36,104 nucleotides of DNA from Polyangiaceae bacterium (lineage in GTDB: Bacteria > Myxococcota_A > Polyangia > Polyangiales > Polyangiaceae). The translations under genes were made by a program, and so were the position numbers. Shown here in pieces: positions 16,718-23,906 of this stretch; the first letter of the stretch is position 1, and the number at the start of each line of letters is the position of its first letter. The notes beneath the pieces are model-generated. The model was given only the letters and a program-made list of their open reading frames with translations. It was not told where the DNA came from and searched no databases. Location of the stretch: NCBI GenBank assembly GCA_020633205.1, contig JACKEB010000030.1, forward strand, positions 1-36,104. The letters run 5' to 3'.

Positions 16718-17158
16718 ATGGCCAAGCCCGCAAAGAACCAGCGCGAACTCCGGGACGCGCTGCGCACCGCAGGGCTTCGAGCGACGATTCCGAGGGTACG
16801 CGTCCTGAGTGCCCTTGGCGCGGCAAGCACGCCGTTGAGCCACGGGGACATCGCCGATGGCTTGGCGGAGGAAGGCTTCGATCGGGCCACCATCTATCGC
16901 AACTTGATCGACCTGACCGACGCCGGCTTGGTACGTCGCAGCGATCTCGGCGACCACGTGTGGCGCTTTGAGCTCGCCTCAGGTGACCACCACGAACACG
17001 ACGACAGCCACGCCCACTTCGTGTGTGCCTCCTGCGGCGCCGTGGAGTGCCTGCCGGTGGAGAGCGTCACGCTGTCGCCCGGACGCGGAGCTCCGAAGGC
17101 GCTCAAAGGCAGCGACCTCGAGATCCAAGTCCGCGGCCTGTGCGACAGCTGCGCCTAG
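16718..17158 (+). CDS. Fur-family metal- or peroxide-responsive repressor
   Basis: A 146-residue Fur-superfamily protein. The winged helix is at about 10-85, with recognition helix DRATIYRNLIDLTDAGLV. The His/Asp cluster HHEHDDSHAHF (91-101) forms the regulatory metal site; two CxxC pairs (C103/C106 and C142/C145) form the structural Cys4 zinc site typical of PerR and Zur types. I cannot tell from ligands alone whether it senses iron, zinc or peroxide. ATG 16718 (MAKPAKNQ) is preferred to the upstream in-frame start because the latter would run through the promoter palindrome. It converges on the AAA_28 gene, 24 bases between stops. Confidence 0.92.
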   Translation: MAKPAKNQRELRDALRTAGLRATIPRVRVLSALGAASTPLSHGDIADGLAEEGFDRATIYRNLIDLTDAGLVRRSDLGDHVWRFELASGDHHEHDDSHAHFVCASCGAVECLPVESVTLSPGRGAPKALKGSDLEIQVRGLCDSCA

Positions 17159-17182
17159 AAGAACAACTCGTTCCAGCTCACC

Positions 17183-17818
17183 TCAGCGGCGGCGCGCGAG
17201 CTCGCCCACCAAGCGCTGGAGAGTGGACAGCGCGGTGGTGATCTTTCCGAGGAAACTCGGCGAGTGAGGGATCAGCGTGAAGTTCGGATGCTGGGACCAG
17301 AGGCGCCGTAGCTTGAGATCCAGTGCCACAGCCTCGGTTTGGCTCTCGATGCGCACGCGGTTGCCGCCTTCGATGCCGAGCCCACCCGCTGCCGCAGTTT
17401 CGAAGAACACCACCGCGTCGTAGCGCTCGAGCTCCTGATCGAGGGACGTGTTCAAGCTCTCGAAGAAGGAGGTCCCGTCATCCGGCCAGTACGCCGCTCC
17501 GTCGACGGTGCCGCGGTCGCACAGCAGGATCCGCTCCGGGTAGCGAAAGGACTGCACGTCTTCGAGGTTCCGTTGCACGTGATAGATGGCGGTCTGCACC
17601 GATCTCAGGCCGCGCGGCTCGGTACACCGCGGAAATCCGCCACCGAACATGATGGTGGCCGCCTCGGGCACGTTCACGACCTGCTCGCCGAGTTCGCGGC
17701 GGAACAAATCCGCGGCTGTCGTCTTGCCACCACCGGGGCCCCCCGTCACCACGATGCGTGTGCGACGCACCCCGTTCTCGTTGACGTGGAGCTTACCCGC
17801 CGCTGAATCTTCACTCAC
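17183..17818 (-). CDS. AAA_28-type P-loop NTPase
   Basis: A 211-residue protein with Walker A TGGPGGGKTT (about 25-34) and an acidic strand ILLCDRGTVDGAAYW (near 96-110). The layout resembles the AAA_28 (NadR/nucleoside-kinase-like) group, in which a small-molecule or protein substrate is phosphorylated or bound. The C-terminal part (HPNFTLIPH near 184-192) also fits that group. The substrate is unknown. Start is GTG 17818; the GTGAGTGAAG start has no strong ribosome site. Its upstream region is shared with the divergent CBS gene. Confidence 0.75.
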   Translation of the reverse strand: MSEDSAAGKLHVNENGVRRTRIVVTGGPGGGKTTAADLFRRELGEQVVNVPEAATIMFGGGFPRCTEPRGLRSVQTAIYHVQRNLEDVQSFRYPERILLCDRGTVDGAAYWPDDGTSFFESLNTSLDQELERYDAVVFFETAAAGGLGIEGGNRVRIESQTEAVALDLKLRRLWSQHPNFTLIPHSPSFLGKITTALSTLQRLVGELARRR

Positions 17819-18104
17819 CCGGCGAGCTTACCCGATTCGCTCGCTGGGAGGTCTAACGCGCAGATCACGCAAAGCCTGCGTCTGACACCAAGAGCCAGTC
17901 AGCGTTGCGCACGCCCTGCGCCAGCAACGGGAGCCCGACCGCGCCGGACGAGGCACCTCACCCCCAAAAACACGAATAGTTTTTGCGCTCCCGCAAGCTG
18001 ATCGCGAAGCGGTCGCCGCGGTGAGGGCACTTCGGCACGCGGGTTGCTCAGAGCAAGTAAGCCTGGTCGACCGAATCGACTCGAGCGACCAAGGAGGAGG
18101 AACC
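17819..18104. promoter_or_regulatory. Divergent intergenic region with AT-rich inverted repeat
   Basis: 286 bases between the AAA_28 gene (left) and the CBS gene (right). CAAAAAC-acgaata-GTTTTTG (17965-17985) is a perfect 7-7-7 inverted repeat, the only AT-rich patch in the interval and a likely operator or promoter element for one or both genes. GCGAGC/GCTCGC (about 17822-17844) is a second inverted repeat. No gene seen. Confidence 0.45.
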
Positions 18105-18506
18105 GTGCTCGTCTCTGACATCATGACCCGCAATGTGCTGACCGTGTCGCCCGACGCCAGCGTGCAAGACATCGCCTGGGGATTGCGTATCCGCGGGGTA
18201 AGTGGCGCACCGGTCAAGGACGGCGACGGACACCTCCTGGGTATCGTATCCCGCACCGACCTCAACGACCCTAGTCGGGTTGGAGAGTCAGCGCCCGAGA
18301 GCAGTCAGACCACCGCTGGCGAGGCCATGACCCCCGCGCTGTTCGCCGTGCGCGATACGGACACCGTACTCGACGCGGCCAAGCGCATGGTGGAGACGGG
18401 CACACACCGTCTGGTGGTCGTGGACGCTGACGGCAAGCTAGTCGGCATTGTAACCCCGATGGACGTGCTGCGCTGCTATGTCACCCGCGGCGGCAGCCTC
18501 GAGTGA
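18105..18506 (+). CDS. Twin CBS-domain protein
   Basis: A 133-residue protein made almost wholly of two CBS motifs (about 3-58 and 70-128). Each begins with a methionine-threonine turn (DIMTRNVLTV, EAMTPALFAV) and ends with LLGIVSRTDL or LVGIVTPMDVL. Stand-alone CBS pairs form Bateman modules that bind adenosine nucleotides and regulate partners. Start: GTG 18105 sits directly behind AAGGAGGAGGAACC, an exceptionally strong ribosome site, which rules out the longer upstream frame. The partner is not apparent from context. Confidence 0.9.
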   Translation: MLVSDIMTRNVLTVSPDASVQDIAWGLRIRGVSGAPVKDGDGHLLGIVSRTDLNDPSRVGESAPESSQTTAGEAMTPALFAVRDTDTVLDAAKRMVETGTHRLVVVDADGKLVGIVTPMDVLRCYVTRGGSLE

Positions 18507-18639
18507 GGCAAGCCACCTCAAGTGAGCCGCGCCGTCACGCTCGCCGCCACTAGAAGAGGCCAAAAAGCCCGCAAATCGGCCCTAATTTCCCCGACGTCGC
18601 ACCCGGGAGCGCTGGTCCGCCACTTGCTGTATAGCCGGG

Positions 18640-19626
18640 GTGCGCACGAATCCTCAATGGGTGGGGCGAGTCGCTGCTGGCGTGCTCGCATCGAGTCTTT
18701 TTTGGGCGTCCAGCGCGAGCGCTCAAGCAAGCCCTGACGAATCCTATTCCTCCTGGAAATACGGCCCGACTCAGACAGAGAAACCCGCGTCATTCGACGA
18801 CTTTTCTGGGGGAGAGGACCAACATCGCCTAACGTGGAAGTATCCGCGCTTTGCCGCATGGCAAGTCGGCGTGAGCGTTGCGCAGACCGCAGCCAGCGTT
18901 GGGCTCGAGTTCGGGCTGGAGACCGCCGACAGCGGTTGGCGAAACGGCATCTTGATGGATGACACGGCGCGCTCCGGCTTGGTCGCTCATAGCCCTGAGG
19001 GGCGCGCCCGCGCCGGCCAGGTCAGCGACATGATGTGGTACTCGACCCAGGGCTTTGCGGTGCTCGACTCCCTGGTCACGCCGCTGGCTGCAGACGCAGG
19101 CAACACGGACGTCGCGCTGCAGCTGACGTTGATCAACTGGCAAGCGTTTGGCTTCTCCTTCTTGGCTACGCGCATCCCCGTCAAAGCGGTGGGTCGAGGG
19201 CGCCCGAGCCTCAAAGAGTGCGACGCCGACCCCGGGTACGATAAGGCCTGCGATCCAAACGATCCGGGTCGCACCCAGAGTGCATTCAGCGGCCACACGT
19301 CGATGACGTTCACCGCGGCCTCACTGATCTGCATGCACCACGCCTACTTGGAGCTGTATGGCGAGCCGGCCCTCGACTACGGCGTGTGTGGCTTGGCGAT
19401 GGCGAGCGCGACCACAGTGGGCACGCTGCGGATCGTCGCCGACAAACACTGGACCTCGGATGTGCTGATCGGCGCGGGCATCGGCTTGGTGTCGGGTCTC
19501 GGCGTGCCCTACTTGTTCCATTACTCCCACACCTTAGAGGCGAAGCCCGCGAGCAGCGTTGAAGTCGCCTTCGCGCCTGTGTTGAGCGAGGACACTCTGG
19601 GTGTAGGCGCGAAAGGCTACTTCTAG
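18640..19626 (+). CDS. Exported PAP2-family phosphatase
   Basis: A 328-residue protein with a Sec signal peptide (about 1-29, cleavage after ASA|Q). The PAP2 phosphatase triad is complete: KAVGRGRPS (KxxxxxxRP type), SGHTSM with the catalytic His, and RIVADKHWTSDV with the nucleophile-assisting His and Asp. Between the first and second motifs is a Cys-containing insert (KECDADPGYDKACDPNDPG). Several moderately hydrophobic segments suggest association with the outer-membrane inner face or a periplasmic location. Substrates may be lipid phosphates such as undecaprenyl pyrophosphate or phosphatidate. GTG start; TATAGC ends 4 bases upstream, so the true start or mRNA end deserves care. It converges with the copper lipoprotein gene. 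Confidence 0.85.
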   Translation: MRTNPQWVGRVAAGVLASSLFWASSASAQASPDESYSSWKYGPTQTEKPASFDDFSGGEDQHRLTWKYPRFAAWQVGVSVAQTAASVGLEFGLETADSGWRNGILMDDTARSGLVAHSPEGRARAGQVSDMMWYSTQGFAVLDSLVTPLAADAGNTDVALQLTLINWQAFGFSFLATRIPVKAVGRGRPSLKECDADPGYDKACDPNDPGRTQSAFSGHTSMTFTAASLICMHHAYLELYGEPALDYGVCGLAMASATTVGTLRIVADKHWTSDVLIGAGIGLVSGLGVPYLFHYSHTLEAKPASSVEVAFAPVLSEDTLGVGAKGYF

Positions 19627-19695
19627 TTTGATTCCGTAAGGTATCAGGGAGGTCCCAAAAGGATGCGCCCCGCTACGCTGCGGCGGACAAGCAGG

Positions 19696-20910
19696 TCACT
19701 GACATTTCGCCGAGACCAGCGCCGAGTAAGCATCAGGACACATTTCTTGAGCGCAGCTCGCGCACCCGTCGCTCTCCAGGCCACCGATACAGGTCAACCC
19801 GCAGCTGCTCAAGCAATCGCGCATGCCCGTGAGCTTCATGGCCACGTTTGGGCACGCATTGTCCCAACACGCTCCCGAGCAGGCGTCGCCATCCGCTGAG
19901 CCGCGACAGCCCGCGAGGCAATCGAAGGTCTCGGCGCCCCCGAGCGTGCCCTCGCCGTCCGTGACCCCTTCGTAGCACCACTCCATGGACTGGTCCTGGC
20001 GCGGCCAGTACATGCCGACGAACATGCACATCTCGTTCGTGTCTGCGCTCGCCCCGGCAACCACCGAGTTGGCAGTATCGTTCGCAAAATCGCAGGTGTA
20101 GGAGATGCTGGAGCCGCCATGGATCAGCCCGCCGCTTGAACCGAAGCTCCGCGGCAACGGCTCTTCCCAGTCGGTGGTGGTGTAGAGCGAGCCTTCCTGC
20201 ATTGCGGGGGAAGTCGCGTCATCCGTTTCCGCGTGAAAATTCACACCGCGACGGTGCATATGGGACGCCGCGAACGCCAGGGAGATGTCCGACTTGATGG
20301 GGCAGGTCAGGCGAGCACTGCCTTGAGCGTTCGGGTTCAGGTGGATCTTCGGGTTGAAGAAGAACAGTACACCGGCCTCCTCACTCACGCTGCTAGCCTC
20401 GACGAGCTCGACGTTGAAGTTCATCTTCGCGTCCAGCGCCTGGCTGGTGGTGTTCAGGTAGTGGGCCTGCACCAGCATCAGCTCACCGGGAGATACGTGC
20501 ATGCCGACACCGTCAGGAAAGTCGAACTCACCGACCTCGGACTGCGCACCGTAGACGATGCCTCGCACCTGACTCATCCAGCTGGATCCAGCGTCAGCAC
20601 CGCCTTCGCCGCAGGGCGTAAACACGTCCCCGCCTTCGGGCATCTCGGTTAGCTCCGTGCGGAAAACCAAGAAGTGGTGGCTGCCCGGGGTGTAGTCGTG
20701 CTCCATGCGGCTGATGGAGAGCTCGCGGCCGTCGTTCGGCATGCGGATGAACTTGCAGAGCTGCACCTCTTCGCCGACTTCGACTCGAGTGCTGAACTCA
20801 TAGCTCTGACGATCCGTGTCGGACTCCACTGAAGGCTCCGTCGACTCGGAACCACACCCCGCGACCGACACCACGCACCCAACCAACGCCACTCGAGCGA
20901 GCCACCTCAT
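19696..20910 (-). CDS. Copper type II monooxygenase-like lipoprotein (PHM/DBH fold)
   Basis: A 404-residue lipoprotein, lipobox SVAGC (Cys19). Start ATG 20910 is supported by GAGG 5 bases upstream. All six copper ligands of peptidylglycine alpha-hydroxylating monooxygenase can be placed in order and context: H78-H79 (GSHHF), H150 (QAHY), H217-x-H219 (SHMHR) and M294 (NEMCMF). The two-copper core should therefore be intact and could hydroxylate a C-H bond using O2 and a reductant. After about residue 315 a Cys-rich tail (about 14 Cys) is appended, as in other exported proteins here. The substrate is unknown. The upstream 12-bp palindrome may be its operator. Confidence 0.8.
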   Translation of the reverse strand: MRWLARVALVGCVVSVAGCGSESTEPSVESDTDRQSYEFSTRVEVGEEVQLCKFIRMPNDGRELSISRMEHDYTPGSHHFLVFRTELTEMPEGGDVFTPCGEGGADAGSSWMSQVRGIVYGAQSEVGEFDFPDGVGMHVSPGELMLVQAHYLNTTSQALDAKMNFNVELVEASSVSEEAGVLFFFNPKIHLNPNAQGSARLTCPIKSDISLAFAASHMHRRGVNFHAETDDATSPAMQEGSLYTTTDWEEPLPRSFGSSGGLIHGGSSISYTCDFANDTANSVVAGASADTNEMCMFVGMYWPRQDQSMEWCYEGVTDGEGTLGGAETFDCLAGCRGSADGDACSGACWDNACPNVAMKLTGMRDCLSSCGLTCIGGLESDGCASCAQEMCPDAYSALVSAKCQ

Positions 20911-20925
20911 ACACACCTCACTTTC

Positions 20926-20937
20926 AGTGATATCACT
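20926..20937. promoter_or_regulatory. 12-bp palindrome upstream of the copper monooxygenase-like gene
   Basis: AGTGATATCACT is a perfect palindrome 15 bases before the ATG, with an extra half-site on its right side (on the minus strand GTGATA precedes GTGATATCAC). It is different in sequence from the CDF operator at 22345, so a different regulator is likely. Confidence 0.45.
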
Positions 20938-21021
20938 ATCACGAAAGGCCCTGTGCGCAATGGTGGCGACGGCCCCGCCCCCAGCACCGGCGAATTCATC
21001 AATTAATTCAGCGCGTTGAAG

Positions 21022-21381
21022 CTAGTCTTCCGCCGCATGAGCGACTGCGTCCTCGACGATCTGCGCCACGTGGGCGTCCGCCAGGCGGTAGATGATCCGC
21101 TTCCCCTCGCGCTCGGAAGCGACGAGGCGCGCGTCTCGGAGCACCCGGAGCTGATGGCTTGCCGCGCTCTGCTCGAGCCCGCAGAGCTCCGCCAGGGCGC
21201 CCGCGCTCTGAGGTCCGCGTCGGCAAAGCGCAAGCAGGACCCGAAGCCGCGCCGGATGCGCCATCGCGCTGAGCAAGTCGACCGCGCTCTCCAGGGCGTG
21301 GGCCGAGAGCACCCGCGATCCAGTTCCTCGAGGTAACGTCTCACGCTCGGCGCGCAACGCCGTGCGGACCGGCCGCCTCAA
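21022..21381 (-). CDS. ArsR/SmtB-family zinc-type metalloregulator
   Basis: A 119-residue winged-helix repressor (LSAMAHPARLRVLLALCR, recognition helix SAASHQLRVLRDARLV, wing EREGKRIIY). The C-terminal helix carries D-x-H-x10-H-x2-E (starting DAHVAQIV), which matches the alpha-5 zinc/cobalt site of SmtB and CzrA exactly; there is no alpha-3 Cys site. It therefore senses Zn(II), perhaps Co(II). TTG start at 21381 overlaps the CDF stop (TTGA) and has GAGGTGG just upstream. It is cotranscribed with and downstream of the exporter, an autoregulated arrangement. Confidence 0.92.
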   Translation of the reverse strand: MRRPVRTALRAERETLPRGTGSRVLSAHALESAVDLLSAMAHPARLRVLLALCRRGPQSAGALAELCGLEQSAASHQLRVLRDARLVASEREGKRIIYRLADAHVAQIVEDAVAHAAED

Positions 21382-22337
21382 TGCTCCACCTCGGCCCCTG
21401 CCGGCACTGCTTCAAATAGCGCGCACGGCGCGCCACAAGGACGCGGCTCGGTCTGCAGTGTGGTGTGCCGGATCTGGAAGCGGCGGGTCAACAGCTCCTC
21501 CACGCGCACCCTCAAATCCGTCGCCGCGACGCGATCGTCGTACACGATGTGCGCCGACAGGATGGGCTCACGCCCGTCCACGGACCAAAGGTGCAGCTCG
21601 TGCACGTCGGTCACACCTTCTACTGCCTCGAGCTCGCGCAACACGGCCTCCGCGTCCACGCCAGCGGGCGCGAAGTCGAGCAACACGCGGGTTGCATCCT
21701 TGAGCAGGCGCCAGGTGCCCCACAGCACCAAGGCTCCAATCACCAAGCTCGCGATCGGATCGGACAGTGGAAACCCGAGCCACACACCACCCGCCGCGAT
21801 CACGGCAGCGAGCGACCCGAGGGCGTCGGCCAACATATGCGCCAGAGCTCCGCGGACGTTGAGCCCCTCGGAGTCCGACCGATACAGGTGCCAGGCGCTC
21901 CCGAGGTTGATCGCCAAGCCAATCAACCCGGTGATCATCACTGGCCACGGCGCGACGTGCACCGGCTCACCGAGCATGCGCTCGATTGCCTCCCGGAAAA
22001 TCGAAAAGCACGCCACCGCCAGGATGATCCCGTTGACGAACGCGCCGAGCACCTCAGCTCTCAGCAGCCCAAAGCTGCGTGTGGGGCTCGGCGCGCGCCG
22101 CGCAAGAAACGCAACCGCCAGCGCAAGGGACAGAGCACCAACGTCGGTGACCATATGCGCGGCGTCGGAGAGCAACGCGAGGGAGTTGGTCATGAAGCCA
22201 ACGACCACCTCGATCACCAAGAAGGCACCATTGAGCGCCAAGGCCCACGTCAGAGCCTTGCGGCCGGCGGAGTCCGTCGCGCCACCGTGCCCGTGTCCGT
22301 GGCCATGAGAGTGGCCACCATGTGCGTGTCCATGCAT
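21378..22337 (-). CDS. CDF-family zinc exporter (ZitB/CzcD-like)
   Basis: A 319-residue transporter. It starts with a His-rich cytoplasmic tail (MHGHAHGGHSHGHGHGHGG) followed by six membrane helices. The transport site is the zinc-type HxxxD in helix 2 (SDAAHMVTD) and HxxxD in helix 5 (AHMLADAL). The C-terminal cytoplasmic ferredoxin-like domain includes VTDVHELHLWSVDG. It exports Zn(II) (possibly Co, Cd) by proton antiport. Start ATG 22337 is chosen because the promoter and operator lie immediately upstream; an earlier ATG at 22367 would fall within the -35/-10 spacer. Regulated by the downstream ArsR. Confidence 0.93.
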   Translation of the reverse strand: MHGHAHGGHSHGHGHGHGGATDSAGRKALTWALALNGAFLVIEVVVGFMTNSLALLSDAAHMVTDVGALSLALAVAFLARRAPSPTRSFGLLRAEVLGAFVNGIILAVACFSIFREAIERMLGEPVHVAPWPVMITGLIGLAINLGSAWHLYRSDSEGLNVRGALAHMLADALGSLAAVIAAGGVWLGFPLSDPIASLVIGALVLWGTWRLLKDATRVLLDFAPAGVDAEAVLRELEAVEGVTDVHELHLWSVDGREPILSAHIVYDDRVAATDLRVRVEELLTRRFQIRHTTLQTEPRPCGAPCALFEAVPAGAEVEH

Positions 22338-22344
22338 GAGAGAA

Positions 22345-22377
22345 CGTTCATATGAACGATTTTTCATGTTTGAGCAA
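22345..22377 (-). promoter_or_regulatory. Promoter and ArsR operator of the CDF-arsR operon
   Basis: CGTTCATATGAACG (22345-22358) is a perfect 14-bp palindrome of the TGAAC/GTTCA type bound by SmtB-family repressors; an overlapping GAACGTTC (22342-22349) adds a third half-site. On the minus strand TTGCTC (22377-22372), a 17-base spacer and CATATG (22354-22349) form a plausible promoter with the palindrome directly on the -10. The leader to ATG 22337 would be only about 4 bases. Confidence 0.65.
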
Positions 22378-22472
22378 GCGCCAGGGGAAATGCCTGAAAC
22401 CCCGCGCAGACGCAGCATGGGTACGATTGCCACAGCGAGTGAGCGGCGCGGCTGCTATAGCCGCCCGGACCC

Positions 22473-23255
22473 ATGGATTCCCCTCCACAGTCCACGCGCC
22501 CGAGCGTGGCGTCGCTCGAGCAGGCGGCATTTGCAGCGTGGCCAGCTGAACGTGTTAGCGATCTCGAGGGCTGGCGCCTGCGCTACATGCGGGAAGTCAC
22601 TCGGCGCGCCAACAGCGTGTGGCCCGTCTCCGGAAGCGATCAAGGCAGCGCCGAACTCGAGCGACAGGTCGCCCTGGCGGAGACGTTTTACGAGAAGCTC
22701 GGGGCTAGCCAGGTGCTGTTTCAGATGACGCCCCTTGCGGACCCAGGGCTAGACGCGGTGCTAGAGGCGCGCGGCTATCGAGTGGATGCGCCGGTGGCGA
22801 TCCAAATCGCACCGCTGAGCAAGGTGATCCAACTCACACCCCGCGGAAACGCGTGCGTCGAGCTCTCACCGGGACCGGACTTCATGGAGGTTGCCGTTCA
22901 GCGCGGCCGCTTCAAGGACACACCGGAGGAGTTTCAAGGCTTGCTCCAGCGTATCCAGGGGCGCACCGGATTCGGAAGCGTGGAGAGCGACGCCGGCCCC
23001 ATCGCGTGCGGGCTGGGCGTGTGCGACGGAGACCTGATGGGCGTCTTCAACATGGCGACCGTGCCTGAGGCGCGACGCAAGGGAGCGGCTTCCACACTGC
23101 TCGGCGCCTTGTGTCGCTGGGCGGAGCGCCGCGGCGCCAAGTACGCGTACCTGCAAGTCGAGCGAGACAACGTTCCCGCGCTGAAACTCTACGCTCGCTA
23201 CGGCTTCGAGGAAGTGTACGGCTACCACTACCGCAAAAAGAGCCTGGAGGAGTAG
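22473..23255 (+). CDS. GNAT-family N-acetyltransferase
   Basis: A 260-residue protein. The acetyl-CoA-binding motif A is VPEARRKGAASTLLGAL (near 197-213), followed by motif B with NVPALKLYARYGFEEVYGYHYR. The N-terminal half is a degenerate GNAT-like domain (WPVSGSDQGSAELERQVALAETFY...), as in tandem GNAT proteins. Substrate unknown; small amines or amino acids are usual for this type. ATG 22473 follows a TATAGC hexamer by 11 bases. It is divergent from the CDF gene and its upstream region is shared with that promoter. Confidence 0.85.
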   Translation: MDSPPQSTRPSVASLEQAAFAAWPAERVSDLEGWRLRYMREVTRRANSVWPVSGSDQGSAELERQVALAETFYEKLGASQVLFQMTPLADPGLDAVLEARGYRVDAPVAIQIAPLSKVIQLTPRGNACVELSPGPDFMEVAVQRGRFKDTPEEFQGLLQRIQGRTGFGSVESDAGPIACGLGVCDGDLMGVFNMATVPEARRKGAASTLLGALCRWAERRGAKYAYLQVERDNVPALKLYARYGFEEVYGYHYRKKSLEE

Positions 23256-23292
23256 CCCTCCAAGCACGCTTCCCGGGAGGCTCCTCAGGCAC

Positions 23293-23298
23293 TAGAGT
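23293..23298 (+). promoter_or_regulatory. Candidate -10 of a leaderless promoter, PARP-finger gene
   Basis: TAGAGT ends 8 bases before the ATG at 23307. The -35 region (TTCCCG) is weak. Confidence 0.35.
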
Positions 23299-23306
23299 CA
23301 GCGGCC

Positions 23307-23906
23307 ATGAGCGACGAAGCGGAGGTCCTGAGCGCTAGCATCGAAGCCGCCAAGTCAGGCCGGGCCAAGTGCCGACGCTGCCGTCAGACCATTGCCAAGG
23401 GCGAGCTGCGCCTGGGTGAGCAAGTGGATAACCCCTACGGCGAGGGTGACGCGACGCTTTGGTATCACTTGGCTTGCGGAACCATCAAACGCCCTGCGGC
23501 GTTTCTGGTTGCTGAGCAGACTTTCTCCGAGGAAATACCAGAGCGTGCTCAGCTCACGCTCCTCGCGCAGGCTGGAGAGCGGCTCCCCTGCCTCTGCCAG
23601 CTAGCGGCGATTGAAGCGGCGCCTTCGGGGCGCGCGCGCTGTCAGCAGTGCCGGGAGCTCATCGAGAAAGGCGCACTGCGGCTGGTGCGGCACAACGACG
23701 CAGACCTGATGGCAGTGCCAACGAGCAGCTACATCCACCTCGATTGCGCCCTGAAGTACGCTCAAGAGGCCGAAGGCGGAGACGCAGGCACAAGCGCGGC
23801 GGATCTACGCGTCCATCTCGAGCATCACCTACAACGACTCGAAGGCGAGCTCGAAGCGAACGCGCGCTCCGCGGTCGAGGCGCTGTTCACTGCAACGGAA
23901 TCGTGA
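23307..23906 (+). CDS. Stand-alone protein with two PARP-type zinc fingers
   Basis: A 199-residue protein. Two copies of a PARP-type finger: C22-x2-C25-x28-H54-x2-C57 and C112-x2-C115-x28-H144-x2-C147. Each is framed by the family pattern AxSGRAxCxxCxxxIxKGxLRL and, for the first, WYHLAC. The spacing equals that of finger 1 of human PARP-1, which recognises DNA strand breaks. No ADP-ribosyltransferase or ligase domain is attached; the C-terminus (about 160-199) is a short helical, acidic segment. It may bind nicked DNA and recruit other factors (inference). TAGAGT lies 8 bases before ATG with no Shine-Dalgarno. Its 3' end overlaps the convergent phosphatase gene by 20 bases. Confidence 0.85.
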   Translation: MSDEAEVLSASIEAAKSGRAKCRRCRQTIAKGELRLGEQVDNPYGEGDATLWYHLACGTIKRPAAFLVAEQTFSEEIPERAQLTLLAQAGERLPCLCQLAAIEAAPSGRARCQQCRELIEKGALRLVRHNDADLMAVPTSSYIHLDCALKYAQEAEGGDAGTSAADLRVHLEHHLQRLEGELEANARSAVEALFTATES

